A stretch of 64,000 bases of DNA from Flagellimonas onchidii (lineage in GTDB: Bacteria; Bacteroidota; Bacteroidia; Flavobacteriales; Flavobacteriaceae). This document shows positions 35,138-44,473 of this stretch, piece after piece. The stretch is taken from the NCBI RefSeq assembly GCF_004804315.1, contig NZ_SRXX01000014.1, positions 43,098 to 107,097 of the forward strand, given 5' to 3'. Positions within the stretch are counted from its first letter, which is position 1, and every line of letters starts with the position of its first letter. The notes beneath the pieces are model-generated. The model searched no databases, was not told the origin of the DNA, and saw nothing but the letters and a program-made list of their open reading frames with translations. The position numbers and the translations under genes are program-made.

Positions 35138-36590
35138 ACTTAGCCGGGATCTATTTTTCAGCACAGGCTTTTCCGTTTTGAATGTTCTGCTTAATTTCTG
35201 GCTCATAAAAGAAGCGGAGTATCTTCTAACAGCTGCATCATTGAGCGTTTTCATGCTCTTCAGGAGAGTTGGTCCTACATTTACCAACTTGAGTCAACTG
35301 GGCACCTCGCAAGCACTTATTCGGTATGCCAGTATCTACTTAAATGATAAAGCAAGAATCAAAACATATTTCTTTGTTTCCTTTGTTGGGTGGTTTTCAA
35401 GTACCTTGTTGTTGACGTTCATTTATGTGTTATTTGGAAGGGAGTTGGAGTTAATGATATATGACAGCCAAGGAGACAAAGAGGATTATATCTTTTATAC
35501 TCTTTGGTACATATCCATTTTGCACTTGAGTTACCTTGTACAACCTTATTTTCTTACCCAGCGTAAAGTAATCGTATACAACTTAATCAATATGCTCAAT
35601 GCCAGCTTAATAATGATTATTGTGTTCTTTTTTCTGGGAGTATCCCCAGATTTGATGGCCTTTTTTCATTATTCATTGTTTTCGATGAGCTTATTGCAAA
35701 TTGGCTTGATGCTATTTATTATAGTAAAACTTAGAATATACCGAGTACCTTCTTTCAAGATGGTAAAGGGTTATGGAAAAGAATTTTACCACTACGGTAT
35801 TCCAAGGTCAATAATAACATTCTCTGACATGCTATTATTGACAATTGGGTCATTAATGGTTGTAAGTGGCCAGGATAAAATAGCCTCATTTCTAATTGCT
35901 TTGACTTTAGCTAGAGTAGTTATGATTGTTCTACAGCCAGTTTCTAAGTTATCTTCGGTGGTCATAGGTAATAATAACACTAAAGAAAAAGAAAAAAGAG
36001 CCATTAATATAATGACAGGTGCCATACTTTATTCCACTACCTTATTAGTCATCATACTGTATAATTGGATAGACATTGTATTGGAGTATTGGCTTTCCAA
36101 TAAGGAAATAATAAGGGATGTGAAAAGTGTGTTCAAGGTTTTAGCCGTTGGATTAATTCCCTATTCGGTCTTCCAGGGGCTAAAAGGTATTGTTGAGGTT
36201 AAGTTTTTCAAGCCTTATAATCTGTATACTCTTGTGATAGCTATTCTTATTCATGTTCTCTTTTTCTACATTTTTAAAGAATTTAACCTATCAATATTAC
36301 ATTCATTGTCCTTCTCCCTAGTGTTTTCTTTTATCATAATGGGTGGGTTGACGATGGTTTGGTGCAGAAAATACTTTGTAAGACCCAAATATTTTAGATT
36401 TGATGTGCTATTGCTCATGGGAGGATCATTGTTCATGGCAAATTATTATATGGAGTTAGCCTACAGCGGTATATTTGTTGGTATTTTGAGTTGTGTCATG
36501 ACGGTAGCAATCTATATAGTGGCGCTGTATTGGTTCAATATAGATTTCATAAAAGATACAATGCAAATTTTTTCTAAAAAGAAAAATTGA
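35130..36590 (+). CDS. Wzx-type oligosaccharide flippase
   Basis: A 486-aa membrane protein with about 12-14 hydrophobic helices spread along the whole length, typical of the MOP (Wzx/MATE) superfamily: N-terminal LLNFWLIKEAEYLLTAASLS and paired helices throughout. It should flip undecaprenyl-linked repeat units across the inner membrane. It overlaps the heparinase gene by 8 bp and precedes a glycosyltransferase gene by 16 bp. Confidence 0.85.
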   Translation: MNKLSRDLFFSTGFSVLNVLLNFWLIKEAEYLLTAASLSVFMLFRRVGPTFTNLSQLGTSQALIRYASIYLNDKARIKTYFFVSFVGWFSSTLLLTFIYVLFGRELELMIYDSQGDKEDYIFYTLWYISILHLSYLVQPYFLTQRKVIVYNLINMLNASLIMIIVFFFLGVSPDLMAFFHYSLFSMSLLQIGLMLFIIVKLRIYRVPSFKMVKGYGKEFYHYGIPRSIITFSDMLLLTIGSLMVVSGQDKIASFLIALTLARVVMIVLQPVSKLSSVVIGNNNTKEKEKRAINIMTGAILYSTTLLVIILYNWIDIVLEYWLSNKEIIRDVKSVFKVLAVGLIPYSVFQGLKGIVEVKFFKPYNLYTLVIAILIHVLFFYIFKEFNLSILHSLSFSLVFSFIIMGGLTMVWCRKYFVRPKYFRFDVLLLMGGSLFMANYYMELAYSGIFVGILSCVMTVAIYIVALYWFNIDFIKDTMQIFSKKKN

Positions 36591-36606
36591 GCCTAACAGT
36601 AGAGCT

Positions 36607-37725
36607 ATGAAAATTTTATTTTTTATTTCCCATCAACCCAACCCAAGGTTTGTAAAACAAATTAATTTTTTGGCCAAAAACAATCAGGTTTCATTGGCTT
36701 ACTTTCAACGAAGAACTTTGGCTGATTTAGACAGCTCGATTAACTCTGGTGTGATACGGACTAATTTTGGTGACATTCCCAATGCATCTAGTCCGGTGAA
36801 ACGTGTTTTAACCTATTTGAGGACAATTAAAAAAATCAAAAAAAGTGTGAGCTCCAATCAGTATGAGGTGGTTTTGTTGAACAACCTTGATGTACTGCTT
36901 TTATATTTTTTTTCAAGTTTTAAACTTTTTGGAAAGAAAAACGCCTCAAAAGTCGCAATCGAGATTTCCGATTTGAGGGAGTATGTTTTTGGAAATGGTT
37001 TTATGGCGAAGCGATTGCGTGCTGTGGAAAGATGGCTTTATGGTAGGTATATTGATAAATTGATAGTAACCTCTGAAAGATATTATACCTTTCATTTCGA
37101 GAATTTTTTTAAAAAAGATGTTTTCGTTCTAGAGAACAAGTTGCTTTCCAAAGAGATAAAAAAAACTGATTCTTGGAGAAAAGAAAAGTCTTCTAAAACT
37201 ATAATTGGAATTGTAGGGCTTTTACTTCGTAAAGACGAATATATTAAGCTTTTTGAGACTTATAAAGCCCACACGGACATTGAAATTCACATATACGGCA
37301 AAGGTCAATATCAAAAAGTAGTTGAGGATTATGCCGACAAATATGAAAACATCAAGTATTTTGGGCCGTATAATGCATTTACAGATACCCAAAGAATTTA
37401 TGCGTCAATTGATATTATATATCTTATTTACGACACTCATCAGGTTTCTTTGAACAATCGTTTGGCACTGCCAAACAAACTTTATGAATGTATGTACTAT
37501 AAGGTTCCTTTGCTATGTAGCAAGGATACCTATTTAGAAGAAAAAGTAAAAGAATATGGAGTGGGAACAGCCATAGATTATAAAGTTGAGGGTGAAATAG
37601 AAGCGGGAATTGCTTTTTTAATGAATAATCTAGATTCAATAAAAGCACATTTTAAAACTTTGGACAAAAACCTTTATCTAGGAGATGAAGATTATATTGC
37701 ACTTGAATCTTTTTTAAAGGCATGA
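36607..37725 (+). CDS. Glycosyltransferase (GT4-like)
   Basis: A 372-aa GT-B fold protein. The N-terminus KILFFISHQPNPRFVKQI is followed by the C-terminal nucleotide-sugar domain with IIGIVGLLLRKDEYI, IHIYGKGQYQ, IKYFGPYN and RLALPNKLYECMYYKVP, the usual acceptor/donor region (the E of LYEC is the conserved acid). It should add one sugar to the lipid-linked repeat unit; donor unknown. Its stop overlaps the next start as ATGA. Confidence 0.85.
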   Translation: MKILFFISHQPNPRFVKQINFLAKNNQVSLAYFQRRTLADLDSSINSGVIRTNFGDIPNASSPVKRVLTYLRTIKKIKKSVSSNQYEVVLLNNLDVLLLYFFSSFKLFGKKNASKVAIEISDLREYVFGNGFMAKRLRAVERWLYGRYIDKLIVTSERYYTFHFENFFKKDVFVLENKLLSKEIKKTDSWRKEKSSKTIIGIVGLLLRKDEYIKLFETYKAHTDIEIHIYGKGQYQKVVEDYADKYENIKYFGPYNAFTDTQRIYASIDIIYLIYDTHQVSLNNRLALPNKLYECMYYKVPLLCSKDTYLEEKVKEYGVGTAIDYKVEGEIEAGIAFLMNNLDSIKAHFKTLDKNLYLGDEDYIALESFLKA

Positions 37726-38948
37726 GTAGTTTTAAGGATTGGATTAAGCTCAAAACATGGGGTATTGATGTAGTTTTTTTGCTTCTTTTGGGAATTGCTT
37801 CAAGTTTTATTTTTGATAGACTAAACGCAATCCTGGTGTTTTTTCTTTTCTTTTTGCATTTTTTTTTGGTGCTTAAAGGAGAGAAGATAAAGTTTGAGAC
37901 AACCCCATATTTTTGGGGTCTAATCTTGTTTTTTTCACTTAACGTTTTCGGGTTGATTTATACTGAAAACCTGTCGAGAGGGTTCGATATAATAGGAAGG
38001 CAGATTAGTTTTTTACTTTTCCCCCTTTTTTACATAACATACAAAGTAAGGAACATTTCCTTATTGTTAAAAATCTATTGTGCTGCAATCTTTGCGTTGA
38101 TCATCCTGTTTGAAGTTGATATAATCTATCGCTTTTTCTTTAACAGTAATACCTTCCCATTGACCTTGGATTTATTTTTGTCATATAGATTTACCGGGGT
38201 AAAACTCACAGAATTATTGCCTATCCACAATAGTTATTTTGCAATGTATATTATGTTTTCGAACGTAATAATTTTTCATTTTATAACTAAAACAAAAAAC
38301 TCTTTTACAGCAATAGGGTTGTTTTTGTTGATTTGGCTGCAGTCATTTTTTATTCTTCAGATGGTAGCCAAAACTGCAATTGTCTTGAACGCATTGATCG
38401 TTGCCATTTCCATCATATATGTTTTAACTAAGCATAAAGGACATAAGATGTTGCTGATCACAAGTTTTTCGGCAATCATAATGCTTTCGTTCACCTATGC
38501 CTATTTGGACTATCCGATAAGAAGAATTAGCGATAGGTTTGTTGAATTAAGCGAGGGAGAAATGGCGAAAAGGGAAACTAGGATAAAGCTATGGAACTCT
38601 GCTATGCCAATTGTGAAGGACAACTACATTCTTGGTGTAGGGACAGGTGATGTTGAAGACCTATTACATGATGCCTACCAACGAAGTAATATTTCTTCAA
38701 CAAGCAACATACATAATCAATATTTGGATTATTCCTTAAGATTTGGGGTGGTAGGTCTCCTATTTTTTCTGTCTATTTTGGGGGGCGCTTTGGTCCATGC
38801 TGTTAAAACAGGTAGTTATTTATATTTTTGTTTTACCATCATAATAATGGGCTGTGCTTTGACTGAGAATATTTTTAGCAGGCAATGGGGAATTATTTTT
38901 TATGCCTTTTTTAATTATCTTTTATTTGTATTTGCAAAGGAACATTAG
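37722..38948 (+). CDS. O-antigen ligase/polymerase family membrane protein
   Basis: A 408-aa membrane protein with about 11 helices and the Wzy_C/WaaL pattern: a periplasmic loop around residues 260-330 with RETRIKLWNSAMPIV, GVGTGDVEDLL and STSNIHNQYLDYSLRFGVVG. It joins or polymerises lipid-linked glycans. A second polymerase-type protein is encoded next, so ligase and polymerase roles may be divided between them. It abuts its neighbours with ATGA at the start and 0 bp at the end. Confidence 0.85.
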   Translation: MSSFKDWIKLKTWGIDVVFLLLLGIASSFIFDRLNAILVFFLFFLHFFLVLKGEKIKFETTPYFWGLILFFSLNVFGLIYTENLSRGFDIIGRQISFLLFPLFYITYKVRNISLLLKIYCAAIFALIILFEVDIIYRFFFNSNTFPLTLDLFLSYRFTGVKLTELLPIHNSYFAMYIMFSNVIIFHFITKTKNSFTAIGLFLLIWLQSFFILQMVAKTAIVLNALIVAISIIYVLTKHKGHKMLLITSFSAIIMLSFTYAYLDYPIRRISDRFVELSEGEMAKRETRIKLWNSAMPIVKDNYILGVGTGDVEDLLHDAYQRSNISSTSNIHNQYLDYSLRFGVVGLLFFLSILGGALVHAVKTGSYLYFCFTIIIMGCALTENIFSRQWGIIFYAFFNYLLFVFAKEH

Positions 38949-40307
38949 ATGATAGCAACATACATTCTATTGGTTGTTCTGCTTACCCATATAGCTCTAT
39001 TTAAAAAAATAATTTTCAAGTGGAACATCTTTGGCGTTTTTTTTATTGCAACGATTATTTTCGCTGTAATTGGGGTACTGGCATTTCCTTTTTTTAAACC
39101 TTATTTTTTTAGGGCATTTATTTCGTTCAAGCTAGAGCTGATATCCGATTCAGATATAATTCAAACGCAAATTATTCTTGTTTGCGGATTATTATTGGTG
39201 CTATACGCATATATGTTTAGCTTGAATCTGCTATATGGAAAAGTGAAATGCATCAATCATCTTAATTTTAAGGAAAATATTTCTGACAACCTTAGTAATA
39301 TCAATTATTACTTTATTAGCATACTCATTGTTCTATTTGTTTTTACATACTTATTTATTAATCGGGATGTGGTGATAACTGGAATTGCCCAAGGAATGCT
39401 AGGAAGAGAACCTGAAGCCCTGTTAGCATCCCGAAGGGGGATTACTTCCAATTATCTATATACAATTATCGTATATAATATGCTGCCTTTTGTGACAATA
39501 GTTTCTTTATATAAATCTATAAGAAAAAATACTTTGTATTCACGAGTATCGTTTTTAATCCTATTTTCAATATCGTTCTTTTTGATTTTAATGTTGTTTC
39601 AAAAAAGACCTTTGATAATTTTTATGTTATCATTACTTCTAGCGGGGCATGTTTTTAGGGGAAAATTGGTTGCAAAAAAAAGAAAAAGAAAAGTTCTTTC
39701 AAAAAGGCAAAAAAAGAGAAAATACATTATTTACTTCGGGTTTCTTTTCTCACTTCTTTTGATTCTTTATTATTCTGCAACCACTTATCAATTTCAAAAC
39801 CTTTTTGAAGCCATATTGAAATTGTCTGAAATTGTTTTGACACGGGTTTTCGGAAGACTTTCCATACCCGCTTTCATGTATGTTCATTATTTTCCAGAAG
39901 TTGGAGAGCATTACGGCCTCACAAATATTGGTATGTTGAGTAATGTTTTTGGATTTGAACACTTTGAGGATACCAAAACGCTTTACACATACTTTTCCAA
40001 GAGCGACAAAGACGGTTCGCTTGCAATTAATAGTATAGTAGATTTTTATGGCGGTTTTGGTTATGCAGGTCTGTTTGTTGGAAATGTCATGTTAGGTTTT
40101 CTTCTGGCGGTATTGGATAGAATCCTTAACAAATTGGAAAAGAACAACATTAATATAGTTTTCACGGTATTTTGCTTTGTGTTTGCCTACTACTTATCTC
40201 AGGCAAGCCTTCCTAGGGCCTTAATGGGATATGGTTTTGTTTTCTTCATTTTTATGTGGCTTATCCTGCAAAGGGGATTTAAAATTAAATTAAGGAGGTT
40301 TGCTTGA
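38949..40307 (+). CDS. O-antigen polymerase-like (Wzy) membrane protein
   Basis: A 452-aa membrane protein with about 11-12 hydrophobic helices. A large periplasmic loop carries RVFGRLSIPAFMYVHYFPE and INSIVDFYGGFGYAGLFVG, typical of oligosaccharide repeat-unit polymerases. A basic cytoplasmic loop (KKRKRKVLSKRQKKRK) is notable. It probably polymerises the repeat units flipped by the Wzx protein. Confidence 0.8.
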   Translation: MIATYILLVVLLTHIALFKKIIFKWNIFGVFFIATIIFAVIGVLAFPFFKPYFFRAFISFKLELISDSDIIQTQIILVCGLLLVLYAYMFSLNLLYGKVKCINHLNFKENISDNLSNINYYFISILIVLFVFTYLFINRDVVITGIAQGMLGREPEALLASRRGITSNYLYTIIVYNMLPFVTIVSLYKSIRKNTLYSRVSFLILFSISFFLILMLFQKRPLIIFMLSLLLAGHVFRGKLVAKKRKRKVLSKRQKKRKYIIYFGFLFSLLLILYYSATTYQFQNLFEAILKLSEIVLTRVFGRLSIPAFMYVHYFPEVGEHYGLTNIGMLSNVFGFEHFEDTKTLYTYFSKSDKDGSLAINSIVDFYGGFGYAGLFVGNVMLGFLLAVLDRILNKLEKNNINIVFTVFCFVFAYYLSQASLPRALMGYGFVFFIFMWLILQRGFKIKLRRFA

Positions 40308-40386
40308 CTCTTAGCCTGTAAAGCTTTCGGTTTTGTGTCGAAAATTTATTCTTGATAAAATAGAAACTGCATGGTTAACGGTACGA

Positions 40387-40403
40387 TAAATTTGATAAAT
40401 TTG
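40387..40403 (+). promoter_or_regulatory. Tandem -7 boxes TAAATTTG TAAATTTG
   Basis: Two exact TAnnTTTG matches 1 nt apart (40387-40394 and 40396-40403), 26 nt before the ATG at 40430. They fall in the 122-bp gap between the polymerase and the beta-helix gene, suggesting a separate promoter for the phosphate-handling block. Confidence 0.55.
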
Positions 40404-40429
40404 CTAAATAATACAGCTCCATAAAAAGA

Positions 40430-43054
40430 ATGAATATTGAGAGAAAAAATAAAATGAAGGAGCTCCTGTGGAAGCTTCTTTTTTTTGCGGTAGTAATCAT
40501 TCTTTTTTTTTCATTTAAGCTCTCCTTGGACAATAAAGAAGAATCTCTGCTCCTGTACAATGGGAGTTATAACACTTTTTTCAAAGAAATGCCAGAGGAG
40601 TACTTAGAATTGATTTCCCAAGCTCCCATAGACAGCGTTTTGGATGAGAATGAAATCAGGGCCCAAAAAAATAGGGTGCTGAAATATGATATCTACCTTT
40701 TAGACAAGGAATATGCGCGTGAATTGGTGGCGATCAAGGAAATATCAAAAAATGACACTACCCAATTAAGAACCATAAGTTTTAATGTATATCCCGAGAA
40801 CAAGGGGCTTATTAAGGATGGAAAAGACTTTTTTAGGCTAGCAAAAAGACCTGTTAATTATAGTCATGAAGGTGTCAGCTATCGTATTGCGAAACAAGTG
40901 TTACCGAATATTGTTATATCTAAAATCGAGCCATATTCAAGATATTGGAAAACAACGGTAGATTCGATTGACAACAGTACCTTTAGTCCTATCCAGCCCA
41001 ACACTGGATTCAAAATGTTTCAACAAGATTCTTTATTGTTGGGATTGAACGTTGAAACCTCAGTTTACGGTTTTTTGTTGAGCAAACAATTAGAAGCTAA
41101 TGGGATAGGGTTTTTATCTCAAAGTAAAGAAATTCGAAGACAGGACTTCTTAAATCCTCAATCTAAATTGAATCAAACACTGCAAGATCAGAAATTGCAA
41201 TTGATCAAGGTGTCCGACGAAGTTTCGTTTTGGGAAAAGATTGCCAACAAAAAAGAATTGGGAAAGACTACTCTTTTTAACTTGGACTCGGCTGAGGTGA
41301 ATAAGAAAATGGCATCTTATTTTGCCGGGGATTTGAAGTTTTCTGACTTGTTTGATGTTGAAAAACTCGCTTTTTACTACTCCTTAATTAATTTATACTC
41401 TGATGGCGAAGATAATGAACTCTTTTTATCATATAATAGGGATTCTAAACTTATAGAACCCTTTTTTATTAACAAAAAACTGGGAACCCTTAATCGTTAT
41501 GTGAAAGATTTAAAACTCACTGAAAGAAGTTTTTTAGAGGAATATTTCAAGACATCCACCAAACTGTCAACGCTAGATTCTTTAGAGGAGCTTATAGAAA
41601 CCTATAAAGATGAGATTAGGAATATATTGGTAATTAACCATTCTTTTTCGCTAGGTGAGATTTTTGAAAGGGATTTGTTTTACCACAACAAGTTGATCAT
41701 TGAAAAATCTTTAAAACCCTCCACAACAGCAAAGATTTCGCTTATTCAAAAAAGTGATACTAAAATTGAGGTGGAAATTAAAAATCTCTCTAATTTTCCC
41801 ATAGAAATCATAGAGCTGTCCCATAAAGAAAATAGGCATATAACAGCACCTCAAGAGAAAGAGCTAATTCAACCAAATACGAAGGAAATTGTTGTTTTTG
41901 ATTTACCTGATAGCTTTAATAATCTGTTTGTGCACAAAAAAAAGAAGAGTGTAGGATTTATTTTTGAAAAGGATATTTTTGACTTGAGAGTGGGATACAA
42001 ATTGTTGGGAGATGAAGATGCTCAATACGGTAAAATAGTTCCCTTTAAGGATTTTGATGATTTAGCCTTCGAGAATCAGGATTTATTCCGCAACGAATGG
42101 GATAGTGACATACCTTACTTGTTTTTTAATAAAGATTCCAAAGTTATATCTTTTGCCCAGGATTCGGTTGTAATCGATAAACCGTTGCTTATCCCGGAAG
42201 GATATGTCCTCGAAGCAAATGAAGGGCTACATATTGATATTGTAGATGGGGGGAAAATAATTTCGAAATCGGCATTGAACTTGATTGGATCAAAAAAAGC
42301 ACCAATCAAAATCTATTCTTCTGATAAAAAGGGACAAGGGCTACTTATTTTAAATGCCAAGAAAGTATCTGAGCTAAAATATGTGCTATTCCAAGATTTG
42401 ACAAATGTTTCTCATGGCCTATGGCAGGTTTCTGGAGCTTTGACGTTTTATGAAAGCCGTGTGAACATGGATTATGTAACCATGTCTGGCAATAGATGTG
42501 AGGATGGGATCAATATTGTACGGTCAAAGTTTAATATGACAAACACAACCTTTCTGAATACGCAATCTGATGCCTTTGATGGAGACTTTGTTACCGGAAA
42601 ACTATCCAACTGTACTTTTCGGAATTTAGGCAACGATGCGGTTGATGTTTCGGGCTCTACCTTGAATCTTGCAAATTTAAAAATAGTGCATGCAGGTGAT
42701 AAAGCTATCAGTGCGGGAGAGGACAGTAAGGTGGAAGTGAAGCAAACAAGCATTTATGATAGTGAAATTGCAATTGCAGGAAAGGATTTGTCCATAATTC
42801 ATGCTGAGGATTTAGTCATAAAAAATTGTAAACTTGCATTTACAGCGTTTAAAAAGAAACCTGAATTTGGACCTTCAAATATTATAGCAAATCAAGTTTT
42901 GTTGGAAGGTGTTCAAACCGAACACCTTATAGAAAATAAGTCCTCCCTTGTACTCAATGGCACAGTAAGCTCCACCATAAATCATGTGAAAGACAAAATG
43001 TATGGAGTGGAGTTCGGAGTAGATAGCAAGGATACAAGAGTTATAGAACAGTAA
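40430..43054 (+). CDS. Membrane-anchored protein: degenerate CotH-like domain plus beta-helix
   Basis: An 874-aa protein with one N-terminal membrane helix (about 11-30). Residues about 200-430 resemble the CotH-like kinase coded at 44474: SVYGFLLSKQLEANGIGF fits its EWLYHKAMKDEGIMGL, and FDVEKLAFYYSLINLY, then SKLIEPFFINKK, fits FDVEKVAKYTALANLF, then SLIEPVSFDGN. The HN and DGN residues of the active-site-like region are lost here, suggesting a pseudokinase. Residues about 580-860 are a right-handed beta-helix (ITFYES-type repeats; VNMDYVTMSGNRCEDGINIV; FDGDFVTGKLSNCTFRN). The product is probably outside the cytoplasm. The joining of these two parts is unfamiliar to me. Confidence 0.7.
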   Translation: MNIERKNKMKELLWKLLFFAVVIILFFSFKLSLDNKEESLLLYNGSYNTFFKEMPEEYLELISQAPIDSVLDENEIRAQKNRVLKYDIYLLDKEYARELVAIKEISKNDTTQLRTISFNVYPENKGLIKDGKDFFRLAKRPVNYSHEGVSYRIAKQVLPNIVISKIEPYSRYWKTTVDSIDNSTFSPIQPNTGFKMFQQDSLLLGLNVETSVYGFLLSKQLEANGIGFLSQSKEIRRQDFLNPQSKLNQTLQDQKLQLIKVSDEVSFWEKIANKKELGKTTLFNLDSAEVNKKMASYFAGDLKFSDLFDVEKLAFYYSLINLYSDGEDNELFLSYNRDSKLIEPFFINKKLGTLNRYVKDLKLTERSFLEEYFKTSTKLSTLDSLEELIETYKDEIRNILVINHSFSLGEIFERDLFYHNKLIIEKSLKPSTTAKISLIQKSDTKIEVEIKNLSNFPIEIIELSHKENRHITAPQEKELIQPNTKEIVVFDLPDSFNNLFVHKKKKSVGFIFEKDIFDLRVGYKLLGDEDAQYGKIVPFKDFDDLAFENQDLFRNEWDSDIPYLFFNKDSKVISFAQDSVVIDKPLLIPEGYVLEANEGLHIDIVDGGKIISKSALNLIGSKKAPIKIYSSDKKGQGLLILNAKKVSELKYVLFQDLTNVSHGLWQVSGALTFYESRVNMDYVTMSGNRCEDGINIVRSKFNMTNTTFLNTQSDAFDGDFVTGKLSNCTFRNLGNDAVDVSGSTLNLANLKIVHAGDKAISAGEDSKVEVKQTSIYDSEIAIAGKDLSIIHAEDLVIKNCKLAFTAFKKKPEFGPSNIIANQVLLEGVQTEHLIENKSSLVLNGTVSSTINHVKDKMYGVEFGVDSKDTRVIEQ

Positions 43055-43061
43055 GAATATA

Positions 43062-43781
43062 ATGCAAGATTACCTAGATAGCAGATTGGAAGTTAAGAAC
43101 AATCTGAGATATGAAAGAAAGTTTATTGTCCCCACCAATGTTCCTTTAAAAGAGTTAGTTGTGGTGACCAAAAATAATTCTGCCTTTTTCAAAGAGGTCT
43201 TTTATGAAAGACAGGTCAACAACATTTATTTGGATACGGAGGACTATAAGTTTTATTTCGATAATGTAGATGGTGTTGCAAATCGTCAAAAGGTCAGGAT
43301 CAGGTGGTACGGGGATTCGCTAGGCAAGATAGAAAAACCTAAATTGGAAATAAAATTAAAAACGGGTTTGGTAGGCGATAAATGGACATTTAATCTTACG
43401 CCATTCCGTTTGGACAACAATTTTGATTTACGGACATTAAGGAAAATTCTTTCAGATTCCAAATTGCCGAGTTCTATTTTGGAGCTTACAAAAGGTCTAA
43501 AGCCAACATTGGTTAATTCTTATTCCAGAAGATATTTTTTGTCAGCAGATATGAACTATAGGATAACATTGGATTATTCTATTAAATATCGTGATGTAGC
43601 CAATAATATCAATAATTTTACCAAATCTTTGCAAAAGGATACCAACAATGTGGTTGAGCTAAAATATAGCTTAAAAGATGAAAAAAAAGCATATTCTATT
43701 TCTTCACAATTCCCTTTTCGTTTAAGTAAAAATTCTAAATATGTTAATGGGGTAAACAATTTTAAATCATTCCCAGAATAA
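43062..43781 (+). CDS. VTC-domain (polyphosphate polymerase type) protein
   Basis: A 239-aa soluble triphosphate-tunnel protein of the VTC family, related to the catalytic part of yeast Vtc4, which makes polyphosphate from ATP. Basic and acidic tunnel motifs are all present: ERKF (18-21), YLDTEDYKFY (56-65), VRIRWYG (78-84), EIKLK (96-100), SRRYF (155-159) and VVELKY (197-202). No membrane segment or SPX domain. It is 7 bp after the beta-helix gene and 14 bp before DUF4956, the common bacterial partner of VTC and CotH genes. Confidence 0.88.
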   Translation: MQDYLDSRLEVKNNLRYERKFIVPTNVPLKELVVVTKNNSAFFKEVFYERQVNNIYLDTEDYKFYFDNVDGVANRQKVRIRWYGDSLGKIEKPKLEIKLKTGLVGDKWTFNLTPFRLDNNFDLRTLRKILSDSKLPSSILELTKGLKPTLVNSYSRRYFLSADMNYRITLDYSIKYRDVANNINNFTKSLQKDTNNVVELKYSLKDEKKAYSISSQFPFRLSKNSKYVNGVNNFKSFPE

Positions 43782-43795
43782 TAATCCTAGTACTT

Positions 43796-44461
43796 ATGAA
43801 TGAACTAAATAATCTTTTATCACAGTTTGGAACAGATAATATATCAATTCTTGACTTCCTAATAAATCTTATGCTGACACTACTTTCAGCGTATTTGTTA
43901 AGTCTCATCTATGCTAGATTTGGGGCATCGTTGTCTAACAGAAATAAGCTTGCACAAACCATTATCTTATTGAGTCTGACGACTATGATTATCATAACAA
44001 TTGTAAAGTCTTCCTTGGCGCTTTCTCTGGGGCTGGTTGGTGCTTTGTCCATTGTTCGTTTTAGAACGGCGGTCAAAGAACCTGAAGAACTGGCTTATTT
44101 CTTTATAGCTATATCCATTGGTCTTGGTTTTGGAGCGGATCAAAAAGAGGTCACACTAATCGGAATTGTATTTGTTTTTCTTTTTATAATACTTACAAGA
44201 AAAATGAACAGGGACAATAGCTCTCAACAAAACTTAATACTTACTTTGACAAATGCCAAAGCTAAAATTGACGAAACGATTATCTTAAATACACTTAAGG
44301 AGTATTGTTCTGAAATTAACCTTAAGAGGATAGACGAATCTGGTGAGATATCTGAGCTTGCATTAAATGTTCAATATAACAGTATCGAAGATTTAGTGAA
44401 ATCGAAAGATGCATTGTCAAAATTGGGCAATATAGATTTCAGTTTCATTGAAAGACATTAA
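43796..44461 (+). CDS. DUF4956 membrane protein
   Basis: A 221-aa protein with three to four membrane helices in residues 20-140 and a soluble C-terminal domain. The family hallmark is GALSIVRFRTAVKEPEE at residues 82-98, followed by FFIAISIGLGFGADQKEVTL. DUF4956 genes commonly sit beside VTC and CotH genes, as here; a role as a membrane channel or anchor for the polyphosphate-making partner is inference. Confidence 0.9.
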   Translation: MNELNNLLSQFGTDNISILDFLINLMLTLLSAYLLSLIYARFGASLSNRNKLAQTIILLSLTTMIIITIVKSSLALSLGLVGALSIVRFRTAVKEPEELAYFFIAISIGLGFGADQKEVTLIGIVFVFLFIILTRKMNRDNSSQQNLILTLTNAKAKIDETIILNTLKEYCSEINLKRIDESGEISELALNVQYNSIEDLVKSKDALSKLGNIDFSFIERH

Positions 44462-44473
44462 TGTATTAAGGTT

